A stretch of 64,000 nucleotides of DNA from Amycolatopsis sp. WAC 01376 (GTDB taxonomy: Bacteria > Actinomycetota > Actinomycetes > Mycobacteriales > Pseudonocardiaceae). The translations under genes and the position numbers were made by a program. Positions 1 to 8,858 of the stretch are shown here, piece by piece (positions within the stretch are counted from its first letter, which is position 1; each line of letters starts with the position of its first letter). Under the pieces are notes generated by a model. It was not told where the DNA came from. It was given only the letters and a program-made list of their open reading frames with translations, and did no database searches. The stretch lies in NCBI RefSeq assembly GCF_003947415.1, contig NZ_QHKL01000001.1, forward strand, positions 806,001 through 870,000. The letters run 5' to 3'.

Positions 1-1134
1 GTCGGCGGCGGGCAGCTGTGGCTGCAGGAACTGCTGAGCCGGATAGTGACCGATCACGGCTGGCAGGTCAGCCTGGTGAGTGAAACCGACGGCCCGCTGC
101 GCGCGGACTGCCACGAACTCGGCATCCCCGTGCACGTCACGACGCACTACCGGAACCAGACGGTGCCCGCCTACGAAGGCCACGTCGCCGAGCTGGCGCG
201 CTTCGCGAAGTGCTCTGGAGCGGGCGTCGCGCTCGTCAACACTCTCGGCGGCTTCGTCGGTGCGGACGCGGCGAAGCGCGCCGGGATGCCGACAGCGTGG
301 GTCATCCACGAAAGCTTCTCGCTGCCCGCGTTCGCCTACCAGAACTGGGGCCCGGTGAAACCGCCCGCCGCGGTGTGGCGACGCTGGGAAAGCACCCTCG
401 CCGAGGTCGACAGGCTGCTGTTCGTCGCGGACGCGACGCGCGAGATGTTCCTCCCGTACAGCAAGCCGGAGCGGTGCCGGACGGTCCGCTACGGCACGCC
501 GATGCACAAGTTCGGCGGCCGGACACGGTCGGAGACGCGGCGGCAGGCGCGCAACATGCTCGGCTACTCGCCCGACGACATCGTGCTGGTCAACATCGGC
601 ATCGCGGAAGCCCGCAAGGGGCAGGCGCCGCTGATCTCGGCGATGGAGCGGATCCACAAGGTCCACCCCGAGGCGAAGCTGTCGATCGTCGGCCTCCACC
701 CCTCGCCGTACGGGCTGGCGATGGAGGAGTCCGTCGAGCGCGCCGGGCTGGAGGAATCGGTCAGCCTCGTGCCGATCCAGCCGGATCCGCTGCGCTGGCT
801 CCAGGCCGCGGACATCTTCGTGAACAGCTCCGACATCGAGTCACTGCCGCGGTCGATCCTCGAAGCCGTCTGCTGTGGCGTCCCCGTCGCGGCGACCGAC
901 GTGTTCGGCGCGCGGGAGATGATCGTCGACGGCGAGACCGGCTGGCTGTTCGAGACCAACGACGTCGACGCGCTGACGGCGGCGCTGCTGCGCGCGCTCG
1001 GCACGTCGGCCACGCGCCGCCGTGAGATGGCGAAGGCCGCGCACGAGAAACTGCTGCCGTGGCTCGACCCGGCGGGCTACGCGCGCGAGTACTCCGAAAT
1101 CCTGACCGAACTGAGTGGGGGCGTTCATGTCTGA
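1..1134 (+). CDS. Glycosyltransferase family 4 (5' partial)
   Basis: The frame is open from the first base, so the start lies upstream of the window. The first residues read VGGGQLWLQELL, the glycine-rich N-terminal loop of GT-B glycosyltransferases, which argues against the internal GTG at 46 as start. Later motifs fit family GT4: GIAEARKGQ before the donor domain, then SSDIESLPRSILEA, which holds the EX7E pair that binds the nucleotide sugar, and GVPVAATDVFG. It should transfer a sugar to a surface glycan or lipid-linked acceptor on the cytoplasmic side. It overlaps the next gene by 8 bases, so it is translated together with it. Donor and acceptor cannot be read from sequence. Confidence 0.9.
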   Translation, partial: VGGGQLWLQELLSRIVTDHGWQVSLVSETDGPLRADCHELGIPVHVTTHYRNQTVPAYEGHVAELARFAKCSGAGVALVNTLGGFVGADAAKRAGMPTAWVIHESFSLPAFAYQNWGPVKPPAAVWRRWESTLAEVDRLLFVADATREMFLPYSKPERCRTVRYGTPMHKFGGRTRSETRRQARNMLGYSPDDIVLVNIGIAEARKGQAPLISAMERIHKVHPEAKLSIVGLHPSPYGLAMEESVERAGLEESVSLVPIQPDPLRWLQAADIFVNSSDIESLPRSILEAVCCGVPVAATDVFGAREMIVDGETGWLFETNDVDALTAALLRALGTSATRRREMAKAAHEKLLPWLDPAGYAREYSEILTELSGGVHV

Positions 1135-1666
1135 CACCGACATTCCCGGCCGTGTCCAGGCCGAGCTGACCCGGCTCCGTGCCGAGCGGCAGGTCTTCAC
1201 CGCCGAGCAGGACCGGCTGAAGGCGAAGCTGGCCGACACCGAACACGAGTTGCGTGAGGCCATCGCCGCCTCGCCGGACGAAGGCGAGTCCGCCGAGGTG
1301 CACCAGAGGCTGGCCACACAGCAGGAAGAACTCGATGTCGCGAAGGCGCGTTCGCAGGCGCTGGAGGCCGAGGTCCTGCTCGCCCACCAGCAGCGTGACT
1401 CGCTGCGCGCGGAGCTGAAGACCTGCCGCGAGGAGCGGGACAAGCTGCGGCTCGCGCTGCTCGACGCCGAACTCGTGGTGTCGGCGGGCGTCGTCGACGC
1501 GGACGTCCTGCCCGGTGGCGAGCCGTCGGCCGACCGGCAGCGGCTGCTCAACGCCGAACGTCTCGCCGCCGAGATGGCCAGGGAACTCGACGCCACGCGC
1601 CGCACCGTCAGCTGGCGGGTCACCGCGCCGCTGCGGGTCGTGCGGAAGAAGATGGACCGGTCGTGA
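1127..1666 (+). CDS. Coiled-coil protein of a glycosylation cluster
   Basis: This 179-residue protein is nearly all heptad-like helix, rich in Glu, Arg, Leu and Ala, from about residue 10 to 120, then a short linker and a C-terminal tail SWRVTAPLRVVRKK. That SWR(V/I)TAPLR tail is one I know from the ends of bacterial polysaccharide glycosyltransferases and methyltransferases, so the protein probably tethers or spaces the enzymes encoded on either side. ATG 1127 is preferred to the GTG at 1115 because a GGGGG ribosome-binding site sits 6-7 bases before it. The gene overlaps both neighbours (8 bases upstream, 4 downstream). No enzymatic domain is visible, and the role is inferred from context. 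Confidence 0.8.
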   Translation: MSDTDIPGRVQAELTRLRAERQVFTAEQDRLKAKLADTEHELREAIAASPDEGESAEVHQRLATQQEELDVAKARSQALEAEVLLAHQQRDSLRAELKTCREERDKLRLALLDAELVVSAGVVDADVLPGGEPSADRQRLLNAERLAAEMARELDATRRTVSWRVTAPLRVVRKKMDRS

Positions 1667-3432
1667 CCGAACTCTGCTTCGTCTCCGCCGAGGGCGGTTC
1701 CGCCTTCATGGAGGAACTGCTGGAGGTGGTCGCCGACGCCGTGCGCACCGCGGGCGGCAAGGCCAGCACCGCGATCGGCAAGTTCCCCGACGCCGGGAAC
1801 GACACGGTGTACGTCGTCGTCCCCCACGAGTATTTCGTGACCGTCCCGGACGCCGAATTCCCGACCGCCGCGCAATGCCGCCGCACCATCGGATTCTGCG
1901 TGGAGCACCCAGGCACGGCAACCTTCGAACGCAACGCCGAACTGCTGTCGATCCTGGGCGGCGCCGTCGACATCAACACCGATTCGACCGCCGAACTGCG
2001 GCGGCGCGGGATCGCCGTCGAGCATTTCCAGCTCGGCTACAGCCCGCTGTGGGATCTGTGGGGCGGAGACCTCGACAGCCCGCGCGACCTCGACGTCACC
2101 TACCTCGGCACGGCCGAGCGGCGGCGTTCGGTGCTGCTCGGCTCATACGCGCGGGACCTCGCCGGGCTGCGGACGCGGCTGCTGACCCCGCCGCACGAGC
2201 CGATGACCGCCGCCCGCGTCGACTTCCTGCCGGGCAAGGCGAAGTTCGAGCACCTCGCGCGGTCGCGGTTCCTGCTGAACCTGCACCGCGAGCAGAAGCA
2301 GACCCTGGAATGGGTGCGCACGCTCGAAGCCATGACCAACGGCTGCGTGGTGGTCAGCGAGACCTCGGCCGACGTCGAACCGCTGGTCCCCGGCGAGCAT
2401 CTGGTCCTCGCGCGGCCGGAGGCGCTGGGCTCGGTCGCCGCCGCGCTCGCCGACGAGCCCGAACGGGAACGGCACCTGCGTTCGGCCGCCTACGGTTTCG
2501 TGAAGTCGCTGGACATGACGTCGTCCGCGCGGCGCCTGATCGACCTGGCCGCTTCGCTGGGTTCGGCGCCTGCCGCGGACATCGCGCCTGCGCGTGCGCT
2601 GGCGACGAGCCTGCGGAATCCGGAGGACGCCCTGGCCGTCGACACCCCGTCTTTCGACGCGCGGTTCGCGGGCGACCGGTCCGCCGCCGGCCCCGCTTCG
2701 GCACGCGGGACGGCGTTGTCGGCGCGGATCGCGCAGCGCGCGGCAGGTGCGCGGCGGGTCGCCACGCGACGCTGGGAGCCCGCGGCGGCTTCGATGGCGG
2801 GCACCGCCGACGGCGACGTGCTGATCGTGCGCCGCACCGGTGAAGTCGATCCGGACGAACTCGCGAACGACCTGCTCACCGGCAGTGTGGTGCCGCGGAA
2901 GGTGCTCGTCGGCGAGGACGGCGTGCACCCGTGGCCACGTCCGCGCCCGTACGACGTCCTGCTGCACGACACCCCGCTCGGCCGCGGACTCACGCGGAAC
3001 TCGCTGCTGGAGCGTTCGACGGCGTCGCGGCTGCTGGTGCTCGACGGCGGGATGCGTGCTTCGGAGTTCCTGCTGGAGCGCCTGCTGGCCGCTTCGGAAG
3101 GGGCGGACGTCGTGCACTGCCCGGTCGCGGACCCGGTCGACGGTCTGGTCGGCGCGCTGCCGCCGGAGGAACGGCGCCTGCGGACGCTGCCGTATCTGGG
3201 CAGCGGCTACCTGGTGCGGCGTGCGCTGATCGACGACTTCGGCGGGTGGAACACCGAGGTGCTGTTCGAGGGCCTGGAGGATCACCTGTTCTGGCGGCGG
3301 GTGGCCGCGGCGGCCCGGCCGACGACGCTGGTGCAGCAGGTGCTGCTGCGGCGGCTGCGGCCGGATCCGGACTCGCGGCCGATGGACCTCGACCCGCATC
3401 GGGTGTGGGCCGCGGTCGGCAGCGCTCTGTAG
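1663..3432 (+). CDS. Two-domain glycosyltransferase
   Basis: The 589-residue product appears to have two halves. Residues 1-300 resemble CgeB-like GT-B glycosyltransferases, with LGTAERRRSVLLG, FLLNLHREQKQTLEWVRTLE and a TNGCVVVSE donor-side segment. Residues 385-589 look like a GT-A (GT2-like) domain, with VLDGGMRASEFLLERLL and LEDHLFWRR, close to the ED(x)nR acceptor motif. An Ala-rich linker joins them. The GTG start overlaps the previous stop (GTGA), so all three genes of the cluster are coupled. The product probably acts on the same surface glycan as the GT4 enzyme. Sugar specificity is unknown. A long hairpin lies 11 bases after the stop. Confidence 0.8.
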   Translation: MTELCFVSAEGGSAFMEELLEVVADAVRTAGGKASTAIGKFPDAGNDTVYVVVPHEYFVTVPDAEFPTAAQCRRTIGFCVEHPGTATFERNAELLSILGGAVDINTDSTAELRRRGIAVEHFQLGYSPLWDLWGGDLDSPRDLDVTYLGTAERRRSVLLGSYARDLAGLRTRLLTPPHEPMTAARVDFLPGKAKFEHLARSRFLLNLHREQKQTLEWVRTLEAMTNGCVVVSETSADVEPLVPGEHLVLARPEALGSVAAALADEPERERHLRSAAYGFVKSLDMTSSARRLIDLAASLGSAPAADIAPARALATSLRNPEDALAVDTPSFDARFAGDRSAAGPASARGTALSARIAQRAAGARRVATRRWEPAAASMAGTADGDVLIVRRTGEVDPDELANDLLTGSVVPRKVLVGEDGVHPWPRPRPYDVLLHDTPLGRGLTRNSLLERSTASRLLVLDGGMRASEFLLERLLAASEGADVVHCPVADPVDGLVGALPPEERRLRTLPYLGSGYLVRRALIDDFGGWNTEVLFEGLEDHLFWRRVAAAARPTTLVQQVLLRRLRPDPDSRPMDLDPHRVWAAVGSAL

Positions 3433-3443
3433 CTCCCTCAAAC

Positions 3444-3496
3444 GCTAGGAACGGTCCGTTCATTGCAGATTTTGCAATGAACGGACCGTTCCTAGC
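3444..3496. repeat. Long intergenic hairpin, AACGGTCCGTT type
   Basis: Two perfectly complementary 24-base arms (3444-3467 and 3473-3496) flank a five-base loop. Each arm contains the palindrome AACGGTCCGTT, so the element is a palindrome of palindromes. It follows the glycosyltransferase stop by 11 bases and has no clear T-tract. It most likely acts as a transcription terminator and belongs to a family seen repeatedly in this window. Confidence 0.9.
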
Positions 3497-3623
3497 ACTT
3501 GCGGTGGGCGTGGCGTTAGTCCGAAAGTGTGAGTCAGGCCGTGTCGGTGAACGTCCTCCCCCGGTGATGCGCCTTATGGGCAGAGCATCGGAGCGTTCGG
3601 ATGCCGGACGAGGAGGAGCCGCC

Positions 3624-3704
3624 ATGGCCTGGGAAATCGCCCTGGTCGCCGCGCTGGCCGTCGTATTCGTCATACGGCTCGCGCTTCAGCTGAAACGCGG
3701 CTGA
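3624..3704 (+). CDS. Probable 26-residue membrane peptide
   Basis: A short frame runs from ATG 3624 to TGA 3704. It is preceded by a very strong ribosome-binding site, AGGAGGAG at 3611-3618, six bases before the ATG. The peptide starts MAWEIALVAALAVVFVIRL and ends QLKRG: one hydrophobic helix of about 17 residues followed by a positively charged tail, the layout of a small single-pass membrane protein with its N-terminus outside. It stands alone between the hairpin at 3444-3496 and the converging Crp/Fnr gene. The ribosome-binding site and the protein-like composition support it. Without homologues or ribosome profiling it remains a prediction. Confidence 0.6.
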   Translation: MAWEIALVAALAVVFVIRLALQLKRG

Positions 3705-3714
3705 CCTCGTCCAG

Positions 3715-4440
3715 TCACCCCATCGCCACCCGTCTGCCCAGCCGCATCTGCGGAATCCGCCGCGGCCTGGCAGGAAGCGGGAAAAGCGGCGGGCCGTCCT
3801 CTCGCAGGCGCTTTTTCACGTGGATCGTCTTGTATCCCGTGGTCAGATAGCCCTCTTTCTTCAGTTTCGTTATTTCGGCGTTCACCGACGCGGGGGAAGC
3901 GCCGATCGCGGACGCGATGTCGGCGTGATTCAGTCCCACATCGATGACGATCCCCTCCGCGTGCGGAATTCCGTAAAGCGCCTGCAACCGGGCCAGGAAC
4001 GCGGTCAGCCTGCTCCGCACCTTGGCCGTCGCGAAACCCAGCGCGGTGTCCCGCCGCCGCAGCCGGCGGGCCGCATCGGCGGCGATCCACGCCATCGCCT
4101 GCTTGTCTTCGCCGAGAAAGCCGTGGAAGGCGTCCTGTGGGATCTCCAGCACGCGAACCGGCTTCGTGGCCACGAACGAAAGGTGACTCGGGCGGCAGGC
4201 CAGACAGGCTTCGACGCCGAGAACCTCACCCGCGCCGAGCAGGTCCACGATCATCGGCACCGTGTCGCCCTGCGCCGTCCGCAGCGCTTTCACGAAACCG
4301 GAGCGCAGGATCAGCACCGGTGGCGATGGCTCCCCCTGGTTGATCAGGGTGGCGCCCGCCGGGTGATCGACGTGTCTGCCGAGTTCGAGCAGCCGCTGTC
4401 GTTGGCGTTCGGTGGCCGCCGCCAGGAAGTCCGCGCCCAT
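3715..4440 (-). CDS. Crp/Fnr-family transcriptional regulator
   Basis: The 241-residue protein has the two-part Crp/Fnr layout. An N-terminal cyclic-nucleotide-binding-like beta-barrel (about 15-120) includes GATLINQGEPSPPVLILRSG, and a C-terminal winged helix-turn-helix (about 150-215) includes LNHADIASAIGASPASVNAEI and KKEGYLTTGYKTI. No four-cysteine iron-sulphur set typical of Fnr is present; cysteines occur only in EACLACRP. The effector is therefore not evident. The ATG overlaps the stop of the small membrane gene upstream (TGATG), so the two are co-translated. The tail after the helix-turn-helix is Pro/Arg-rich and somewhat long for the family. Confidence 0.9.
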   Translation of the reverse strand: MGADFLAAATERQRQRLLELGRHVDHPAGATLINQGEPSPPVLILRSGFVKALRTAQGDTVPMIVDLLGAGEVLGVEACLACRPSHLSFVATKPVRVLEIPQDAFHGFLGEDKQAMAWIAADAARRLRRRDTALGFATAKVRSRLTAFLARLQALYGIPHAEGIVIDVGLNHADIASAIGASPASVNAEITKLKKEGYLTTGYKTIHVKKRLREDGPPLFPLPARPRRIPQMRLGRRVAMG

Positions 4441-4640
4441 CAGCCGATCACCGCCGCGAACGCGTAGAGGATCGCCGGAAGCCCGGCCACGAGAGCCGCG
4501 ACCGACCCGATGACCTTCGCCGGCTGAGCGACCTTTCCGGCGAGCAAGAGCCGGGTGAGGATCGCGGCGAAAACGATGTAGGCGAGAACGACGACGCCCG
4601 CGGTGATCACCAGAAGGGGATCAGGAGTATTTGCCGTCAA
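4440..4640 (-). CDS. Small two-helix membrane protein
   Basis: The proposed start is TTG at 4640, giving 66 residues beginning MTANTPDPLLVITAG; GGGAG lies six to seven bases before it. A longer frame to 4757 exists, but its first 39 residues are Arg-rich and unlike a membrane protein. The product has two hydrophobic segments (about 9-30 and 42-64) with a short basic loop between them. It overlaps the Crp/Fnr regulator start by one base (TGATG), so it is the first gene of a two-gene operon. Function is unknown; a link to sensing by the regulator is only inferred from the coupling. Confidence 0.65.
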   Translation of the reverse strand: MTANTPDPLLVITAGVVVLAYIVFAAILTRLLLAGKVAQPAKVIGSVAALVAGLPAILYAFAAVIG

Positions 4641-5188
4641 TGGTGACTCCCAGTGAGAAGTGAAAGCGATCAAGCCCCTGCCCGGCCGGGTGAGAATCAC
4701 GTCCTGTAGGTGACGTGCCCTGCGGCCGTTCTTCCGAAGAGTACTGCTCAGCGGCATTGCGAGGAAGCAACCCGATGCTCACGGCACTCGTACAGGGTGC
4801 CCCTATTCGGCCATTTCACGACGGAAAGTGACAATTGCTTCGACGCTCACCGAAGAAGAAAGTCACGGAACGTGTCCGAAAAGGCCGCCAGTTTTCGCGG
4901 ATCACCGGTGAAAACACCGGGAAATCCGGATTGGCCGTACGGGCATATCGGTTGGACGCCTCGACCGGATATCGCCCGCCACTTCGCCGAACCCGACATT
5001 TCCCCTGGTCGAAGCGAAGGTCTAGCGACCGTGACGATGCACGTGCAGATGCACGACCCCGCCAGGGCTGCCCGCAGCGGGATCGGATCGAGAGCGATTT
5101 AACGGAGGGTCAGCAATCCAGCGCGCTCGATCACGACCCGTGATCTGCGACGAACTTCGGCAATCTCAGCTTTTTGGGGGAATCTCAC
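4641..5188. other. Gene-free stretch between operons
   Basis: This 548-base stretch lies upstream of the small membrane gene and past the end of the two-component operon. It is less GC-rich than the flanking genes. The one frame over 90 codons (4835-5143) has no ribosome-binding site and a composition unlike a folded protein. The promoter of the 4640 gene must lie here, but I cannot place it. Confidence 0.6.
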
Positions 5189-5857
5189 TCACCCCCGGCG
5201 AGGGCTGACCAGACCGGATTCGTAGGCGAGCACCACCAGCTGCGCTCGGTCGCGGGCGCCGATCTTGGTCATGATGCGGCTGACGTGCGTCCGCGCGGTG
5301 GCCGTCGAAATCACCAGATGCGCGGCGATCTCGTCGTTCGACATGCCACCGGCGACCAGGCCGAGCACCTCGCGTTCGCGGTCGGTGACCTCGGTGACGG
5401 CGCTCACGTCGATGCGGCGGTTCTCCGGCCGGTCGACGAACTCCGCGATCAGCCGCCGGGTCACGGTCGGCGCGAGCAGCGCCTCGCCCGCGGCGACCAC
5501 TTTCAGCGCCCGCAGCAGCTCCACCGGATCGGTGTCCTTCAGCAGGAACCCGCTCGCGCCGGCACGCAACGCCTCGTAGACGTACTCGTCGACGTCGAAA
5601 GTGGTGAGGACCAGGACCTTCACCCCGGCCAGCTCCGGATGCGCGGTGATCCGCCGCGTCGCTTCGAGCCCGTCGACGCCGGGCATCCGGACGTCCATCA
5701 CGACGATGTCCGGCCGGTGTTCGACGGCGGCCGCGACGGCCTGCTCACCGTCGCCCGCCTCGGCACAGACCTCGAACCCGTCTTCGGTCTCCAGCAACAC
5801 CCGGAAACCGGCGCGCACCAGCACCTGATCGTCGGCGAGGACCACCCGGATCGTCAT
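5189..5857 (-). CDS. NarL/LuxR-type response regulator
   Basis: The 222-residue protein starts MTIRVVLADDQVLVRAGF and has a complete receiver domain: the acidic pair D9/D10, phosphoacceptor D55 in IVVMDVRMPG, T86 and K107 in LLKD. A LuxR-type helix-turn-helix (about 155-215) follows, with VTDREREVLGLVAGGMSNDEIA. It should be phosphorylated by the histidine kinase encoded 19 bases upstream and then bind DNA. Longer upstream starts would run into the kinase gene and have no conserved content. The regulated genes are unknown; autoregulation or control of the membrane protein at 7078 is plausible. Confidence 0.95.
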   Translation of the reverse strand: MTIRVVLADDQVLVRAGFRVLLETEDGFEVCAEAGDGEQAVAAAVEHRPDIVVMDVRMPGVDGLEATRRITAHPELAGVKVLVLTTFDVDEYVYEALRAGASGFLLKDTDPVELLRALKVVAAGEALLAPTVTRRLIAEFVDRPENRRIDVSAVTEVTDREREVLGLVAGGMSNDEIAAHLVISTATARTHVSRIMTKIGARDRAQLVVLAYESGLVSPRRG

Positions 5858-5876
5858 CGTTCCCCCACTGTTCTCA

Positions 5877-7019
5877 TCAGCCCTTCTGGATGCCGCGATT
5901 CTCTCCTGGTATCGGTAAGTCCACGCGAACCTGAAACCCGCCGTCCACCACGGAAGTCGTGAGCGCGCCGCCCAGCGCGGCCGCCCGTTCGGACATCCCG
6001 CGCAGCCCGTGGCCGGGCGCGGGTTCGACGGCGTCACGGCCATCGTCGCGGACGAGCAACGTCAGCGCACCGGTTTTCCGCTCGAACCTGACGTCGACCC
6101 CGCTCGCCTGGTTCGCGTGGCGGACCACGTTGGTCAGCGATTCCTGGAGGATCCGATACGCGGCGCCGTCGACGGGCGCGGGCAGCTCACCCGGCTCGCC
6201 GTCGACGCGGACCTCCAGCCCGGCGGCCCGCGCGTGCTCGAAAAGCTCTTCGGCCTGGGTAAGGCTCGGCGCGGGCGCCTTGTCTTCACCCGAACGCAGC
6301 ACGGCCAGCGTCGCGCGGAGGTCCTTCAGCGCCGAAGCGCTCGCCTCCTTGATGTTCAGCAGCGCCTCTTTCGCCTGCTCAGGACGCCTGTCGGCGACGT
6401 GCGCGGCGACCCCGGCCTGGACGTTGATCATCGCGAGGCTGTGCGCGACGACGTCGTGCACCTCGCGGGCGATGGTGAGCCGCTCCTGCTCGGCCATCCG
6501 GTGCCGGTGCTCGTCGGCCTGCTCGCGGCGGGCCCGCGCGGCGGCCATCCCGTTGCGCACCGCCGTCCCGACCCCGACGACCGCGACCACCCAGACCAGG
6601 CCCAGCCCGGCTCGCAGATCGAAGCCGTCGAACCCGTGCCGGACGAACAACGCCACCCCGGCGGCCAGGAGCAGCGACCCGCCGGTGATCCCGGCGACGA
6701 TCGGCCCGCGGATCTTCGTGAGCACGAACAACGCGATCGTCGGCAGCACGATCACCGGCCCGCCGGGGTTGTCCGACGCGTAGTAGCCGAGCGTCAGCGC
6801 GGAGGTGAGCAGGAAGACCGTCATCGGGAAGCGGTGCACGATCAGCAGCGGCACCGCGGTGGCGACCAGCCACAACACCCCGGACGTGGTCAGCGGCGGC
6901 GCGTCCGGCTGCCAGCGGGAAGCGCTGCTCGTGGCACCGAGGACGAACCCCAGCGGCAGCACCACGCGCAGCACGCGGCCCACCCAAGGGCTCCACGGAA
7001 ACCGTTCTTTCAGCAGCAC
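5877..7019 (-). CDS. Sensor histidine kinase (NarL partner)
   Basis: The 380-residue protein has an N-terminal membrane region of roughly five helices (about 15-155) without a large extracellular loop, then the HisKA_3 dimerisation segment REVHDVVAHSLAMINVQAG with the phosphoacceptor His, then an ATPase domain with ESLTNVVRHA and DDGRDAVEPAPGHGLRGMSERA. This is the DesK/NarX-like kinase class that pairs with LuxR-type regulators. The lack of an extracytoplasmic domain suggests it senses the membrane itself. Its start is GTG 7019. It lies 58 bases downstream of a membrane protein gene and 19 bases upstream of its response regulator. Confidence 0.93.
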   Translation of the reverse strand: MLLKERFPWSPWVGRVLRVVLPLGFVLGATSSASRWQPDAPPLTTSGVLWLVATAVPLLIVHRFPMTVFLLTSALTLGYYASDNPGGPVIVLPTIALFVLTKIRGPIVAGITGGSLLLAAGVALFVRHGFDGFDLRAGLGLVWVVAVVGVGTAVRNGMAAARARREQADEHRHRMAEQERLTIAREVHDVVAHSLAMINVQAGVAAHVADRRPEQAKEALLNIKEASASALKDLRATLAVLRSGEDKAPAPSLTQAEELFEHARAAGLEVRVDGEPGELPAPVDGAAYRILQESLTNVVRHANQASGVDVRFERKTGALTLLVRDDGRDAVEPAPGHGLRGMSERAAALGGALTTSVVDGGFQVRVDLPIPGENRGIQKG

Positions 7020-7077
7020 AGGACGAAAGCTACCCGTGGTGGGGGTGAGCCGCGTCCGTTGAAAAGCGGCTTCTCGG

Positions 7078-7926
7078 CTACGCCGCGTGCGGTAGCCGCC
7101 GCAGGACCGACATCATCAGCAGCACCCCGCCGATCACCTGAACGGCCAGCACCGGCACCTGACCGCCGGATCCCATGGTGAACGCGCCGAACAGCCCCCA
7201 CGCTCCCGAGCCGGCCATCGCCCCGGCGCCGGTCCACACCAGCACCAGCCGCGGCCAGAACCGTCCTCGTGCCACGGTCGCCAGCGCGACCGCGGCGAGG
7301 ACGCTGAGCACCGCGATCACCACGTCCTGGCCACGAGCCGACATGCCGCCGGAGCCGAATGCCCAGATCGAGTGGCCGATCGCGGAAACGAGTGCGGCGG
7401 TGATGCCGAGCCTGCCCGCCACGCCGATCGTCCCCGGCCGCACGGTGCCGGTGACGACGAACCACCAGCGGTCGCGGGCGTAGAGCACGAACGCGGTCAG
7501 CAGCAGGATGCCCTGCCAGGCGAATCCGCCGTAGACGACGGCCCAGACCCAGTTCTCCAGTGGCAGTTCGGCCAGTTGCGGCTTCATCAGGTCGGCGACG
7601 ATCACCGGGAGGTTCAGCACGATCGGGGCGAGCAGCCCGGTGCCGATCCAGATCGGGAAGAGCACGAGCGGCGCGGGGATCCGGCGGCCCCAGGAGTAGG
7701 TGAACGCCAGCGCGAGGAGCACCGCGACGACGTCCATCCCGCCGGTGAGCAGATTCGCGAAGAGCATCAGCTGGGAGTCCACAAAGGACGGATCGCGGAG
7801 GCCGAGGCTGCCGCCGGTGACCCAGGAGGCCTTGAGGGTCAGGTACGGCAGGGTGCCCAGGATCGCGGCGTAGCAGACGATCAAGCGGGAGCTGGAGATC
7901 TTGGGGGCGGAGACTGCTGCGGTCAT
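7078..7926 (-). CDS. Multi-pass membrane protein of unknown function
   Basis: The 282-residue protein has about seven to eight hydrophobic helices spread over its length and short hydrophilic loops. It has no recognisable transport or enzyme motif. It lies directly upstream of the histidine kinase in the same direction, with a 58-base gap, so it may be the first gene of the operon and could supply the signal or be the protected target. The start MTAAVSAPKISSSRL at 7926 precedes the first helix by about 14 residues, which is reasonable. I do not recognise the family. Confidence 0.85.
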   Translation of the reverse strand: MTAAVSAPKISSSRLIVCYAAILGTLPYLTLKASWVTGGSLGLRDPSFVDSQLMLFANLLTGGMDVVAVLLALAFTYSWGRRIPAPLVLFPIWIGTGLLAPIVLNLPVIVADLMKPQLAELPLENWVWAVVYGGFAWQGILLLTAFVLYARDRWWFVVTGTVRPGTIGVAGRLGITAALVSAIGHSIWAFGSGGMSARGQDVVIAVLSVLAAVALATVARGRFWPRLVLVWTGAGAMAGSGAWGLFGAFTMGSGGQVPVLAVQVIGGVLLMMSVLRRLPHAA

Positions 7927-7989
7927 GCTCTCAGCGTCGGCGTTCCCGCCGCGGAAAGACTCCCTCGCGAGCCTGGTCCGCCTCCCCCT

Positions 7990-8823
7990 TCAGAAGGAGC
8001 TGGGCAGTTTCGCCGCCGTTTCCTCGTCGGCCGGGGTGAGCGTCGCCAGCGAGATCTCGGAACGCCGCCCGAGGTAGAGGTACGAGAACTCGAACCGCAG
8101 CAGGCCGACGTCCGGGTGCAGGTACCGCTTGAGGACGATCCGCTCGCTGGAGACGTCGTGTTCCTTCCACATCCGCTCGAAGAGCTCCGACTCCTGCCGC
8201 AGCCGCTTGACCAGGTTCTTCCACGCCGGTTCGGCGAGGTGCCCGGCCATCGCCGCGCGGAAACCGGCGATCACGCGGGGCAGGTTGAGCTCCCAGTCCG
8301 GGAGCCTGCGGCGCCACTCGGGGTTGGTCAGGCATTGGATCAGGGTGTTGCGCTCCTCGAACGGGATCGCGTCGATGCCGCCCATCAGCCAGTCGTAGGC
8401 CCGGTTGTAGGCGAGGATGTCGCACCGCGCGTTGCGCACGCAGACCGGGAACGGCTCCAGTTTGTCCATCATCCGGTGGATGTTCTGGCTGAGGAGCTTG
8501 CAGTCCTTCTCCAGCGGCGGTTCCGGCGCGCCGGCGAGGGTGAACAGGTGTTTGTGCTCGTGCGGGTCGAGCCGCAGCGTGCGGGAGATCGCGTCCAGCA
8601 CCTGGTCGGACGCGTTGATGTCGCGTCCTTGTTCGAGCCACGTGTACCAGGTGACCCCGACGCCGGCCAGCTGCGCGACCTCTTCGCGGCGCAGCCCCGG
8701 TGTGCGGCGTCTGCCGCTGATCGGCAGGCCGACCTGGTCCGGGGTGATGCGCTCGCGGCGGCTGCGCAGGAACGCGGCCAGTTCGTGCCGCCGCACCTCG
8801 GCCACTCGCGAATCGACGGTCAT
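7990..8823 (-). CDS. XRE-family regulator with MmyB-like ligand domain
   Basis: The 277-residue protein has an N-terminal helix-turn-helix (about 10-80: RRTPGLRREEVAQLAGVGVTWYTWLEQGR) and a C-terminal domain of the MmyB-like ligand-binding type, with ILAYNRAYDWLMGG and YLHPDVGLLRFEFSYLYL. This layout is very common in actinomycetes. The start is ATG 8823, preceded by GAGGTGACC. It diverges from an MFS exporter gene, and the 108-base gap contains three related palindromic boxes (8859-8905). The obvious model is repression of the exporter and of itself, released by a small molecule; the ligand is unknown. Confidence 0.92.
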   Translation of the reverse strand: MTVDSRVAEVRRHELAAFLRSRRERITPDQVGLPISGRRRTPGLRREEVAQLAGVGVTWYTWLEQGRDINASDQVLDAISRTLRLDPHEHKHLFTLAGAPEPPLEKDCKLLSQNIHRMMDKLEPFPVCVRNARCDILAYNRAYDWLMGGIDAIPFEERNTLIQCLTNPEWRRRLPDWELNLPRVIAGFRAAMAGHLAEPAWKNLVKRLRQESELFERMWKEHDVSSERIVLKRYLHPDVGLLRFEFSYLYLGRRSEISLATLTPADEETAAKLPSSF

Positions 8824-8858
8824 GGTCACCTCATCAGGTTCGCAAAGCTCGAAGCCGG

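Noticed and set aside
4835..5143. Possible 102-codon gene in the 4641-5188 gap
   Set aside because: It has no ribosome-binding site and very basic, disordered composition without any motif.
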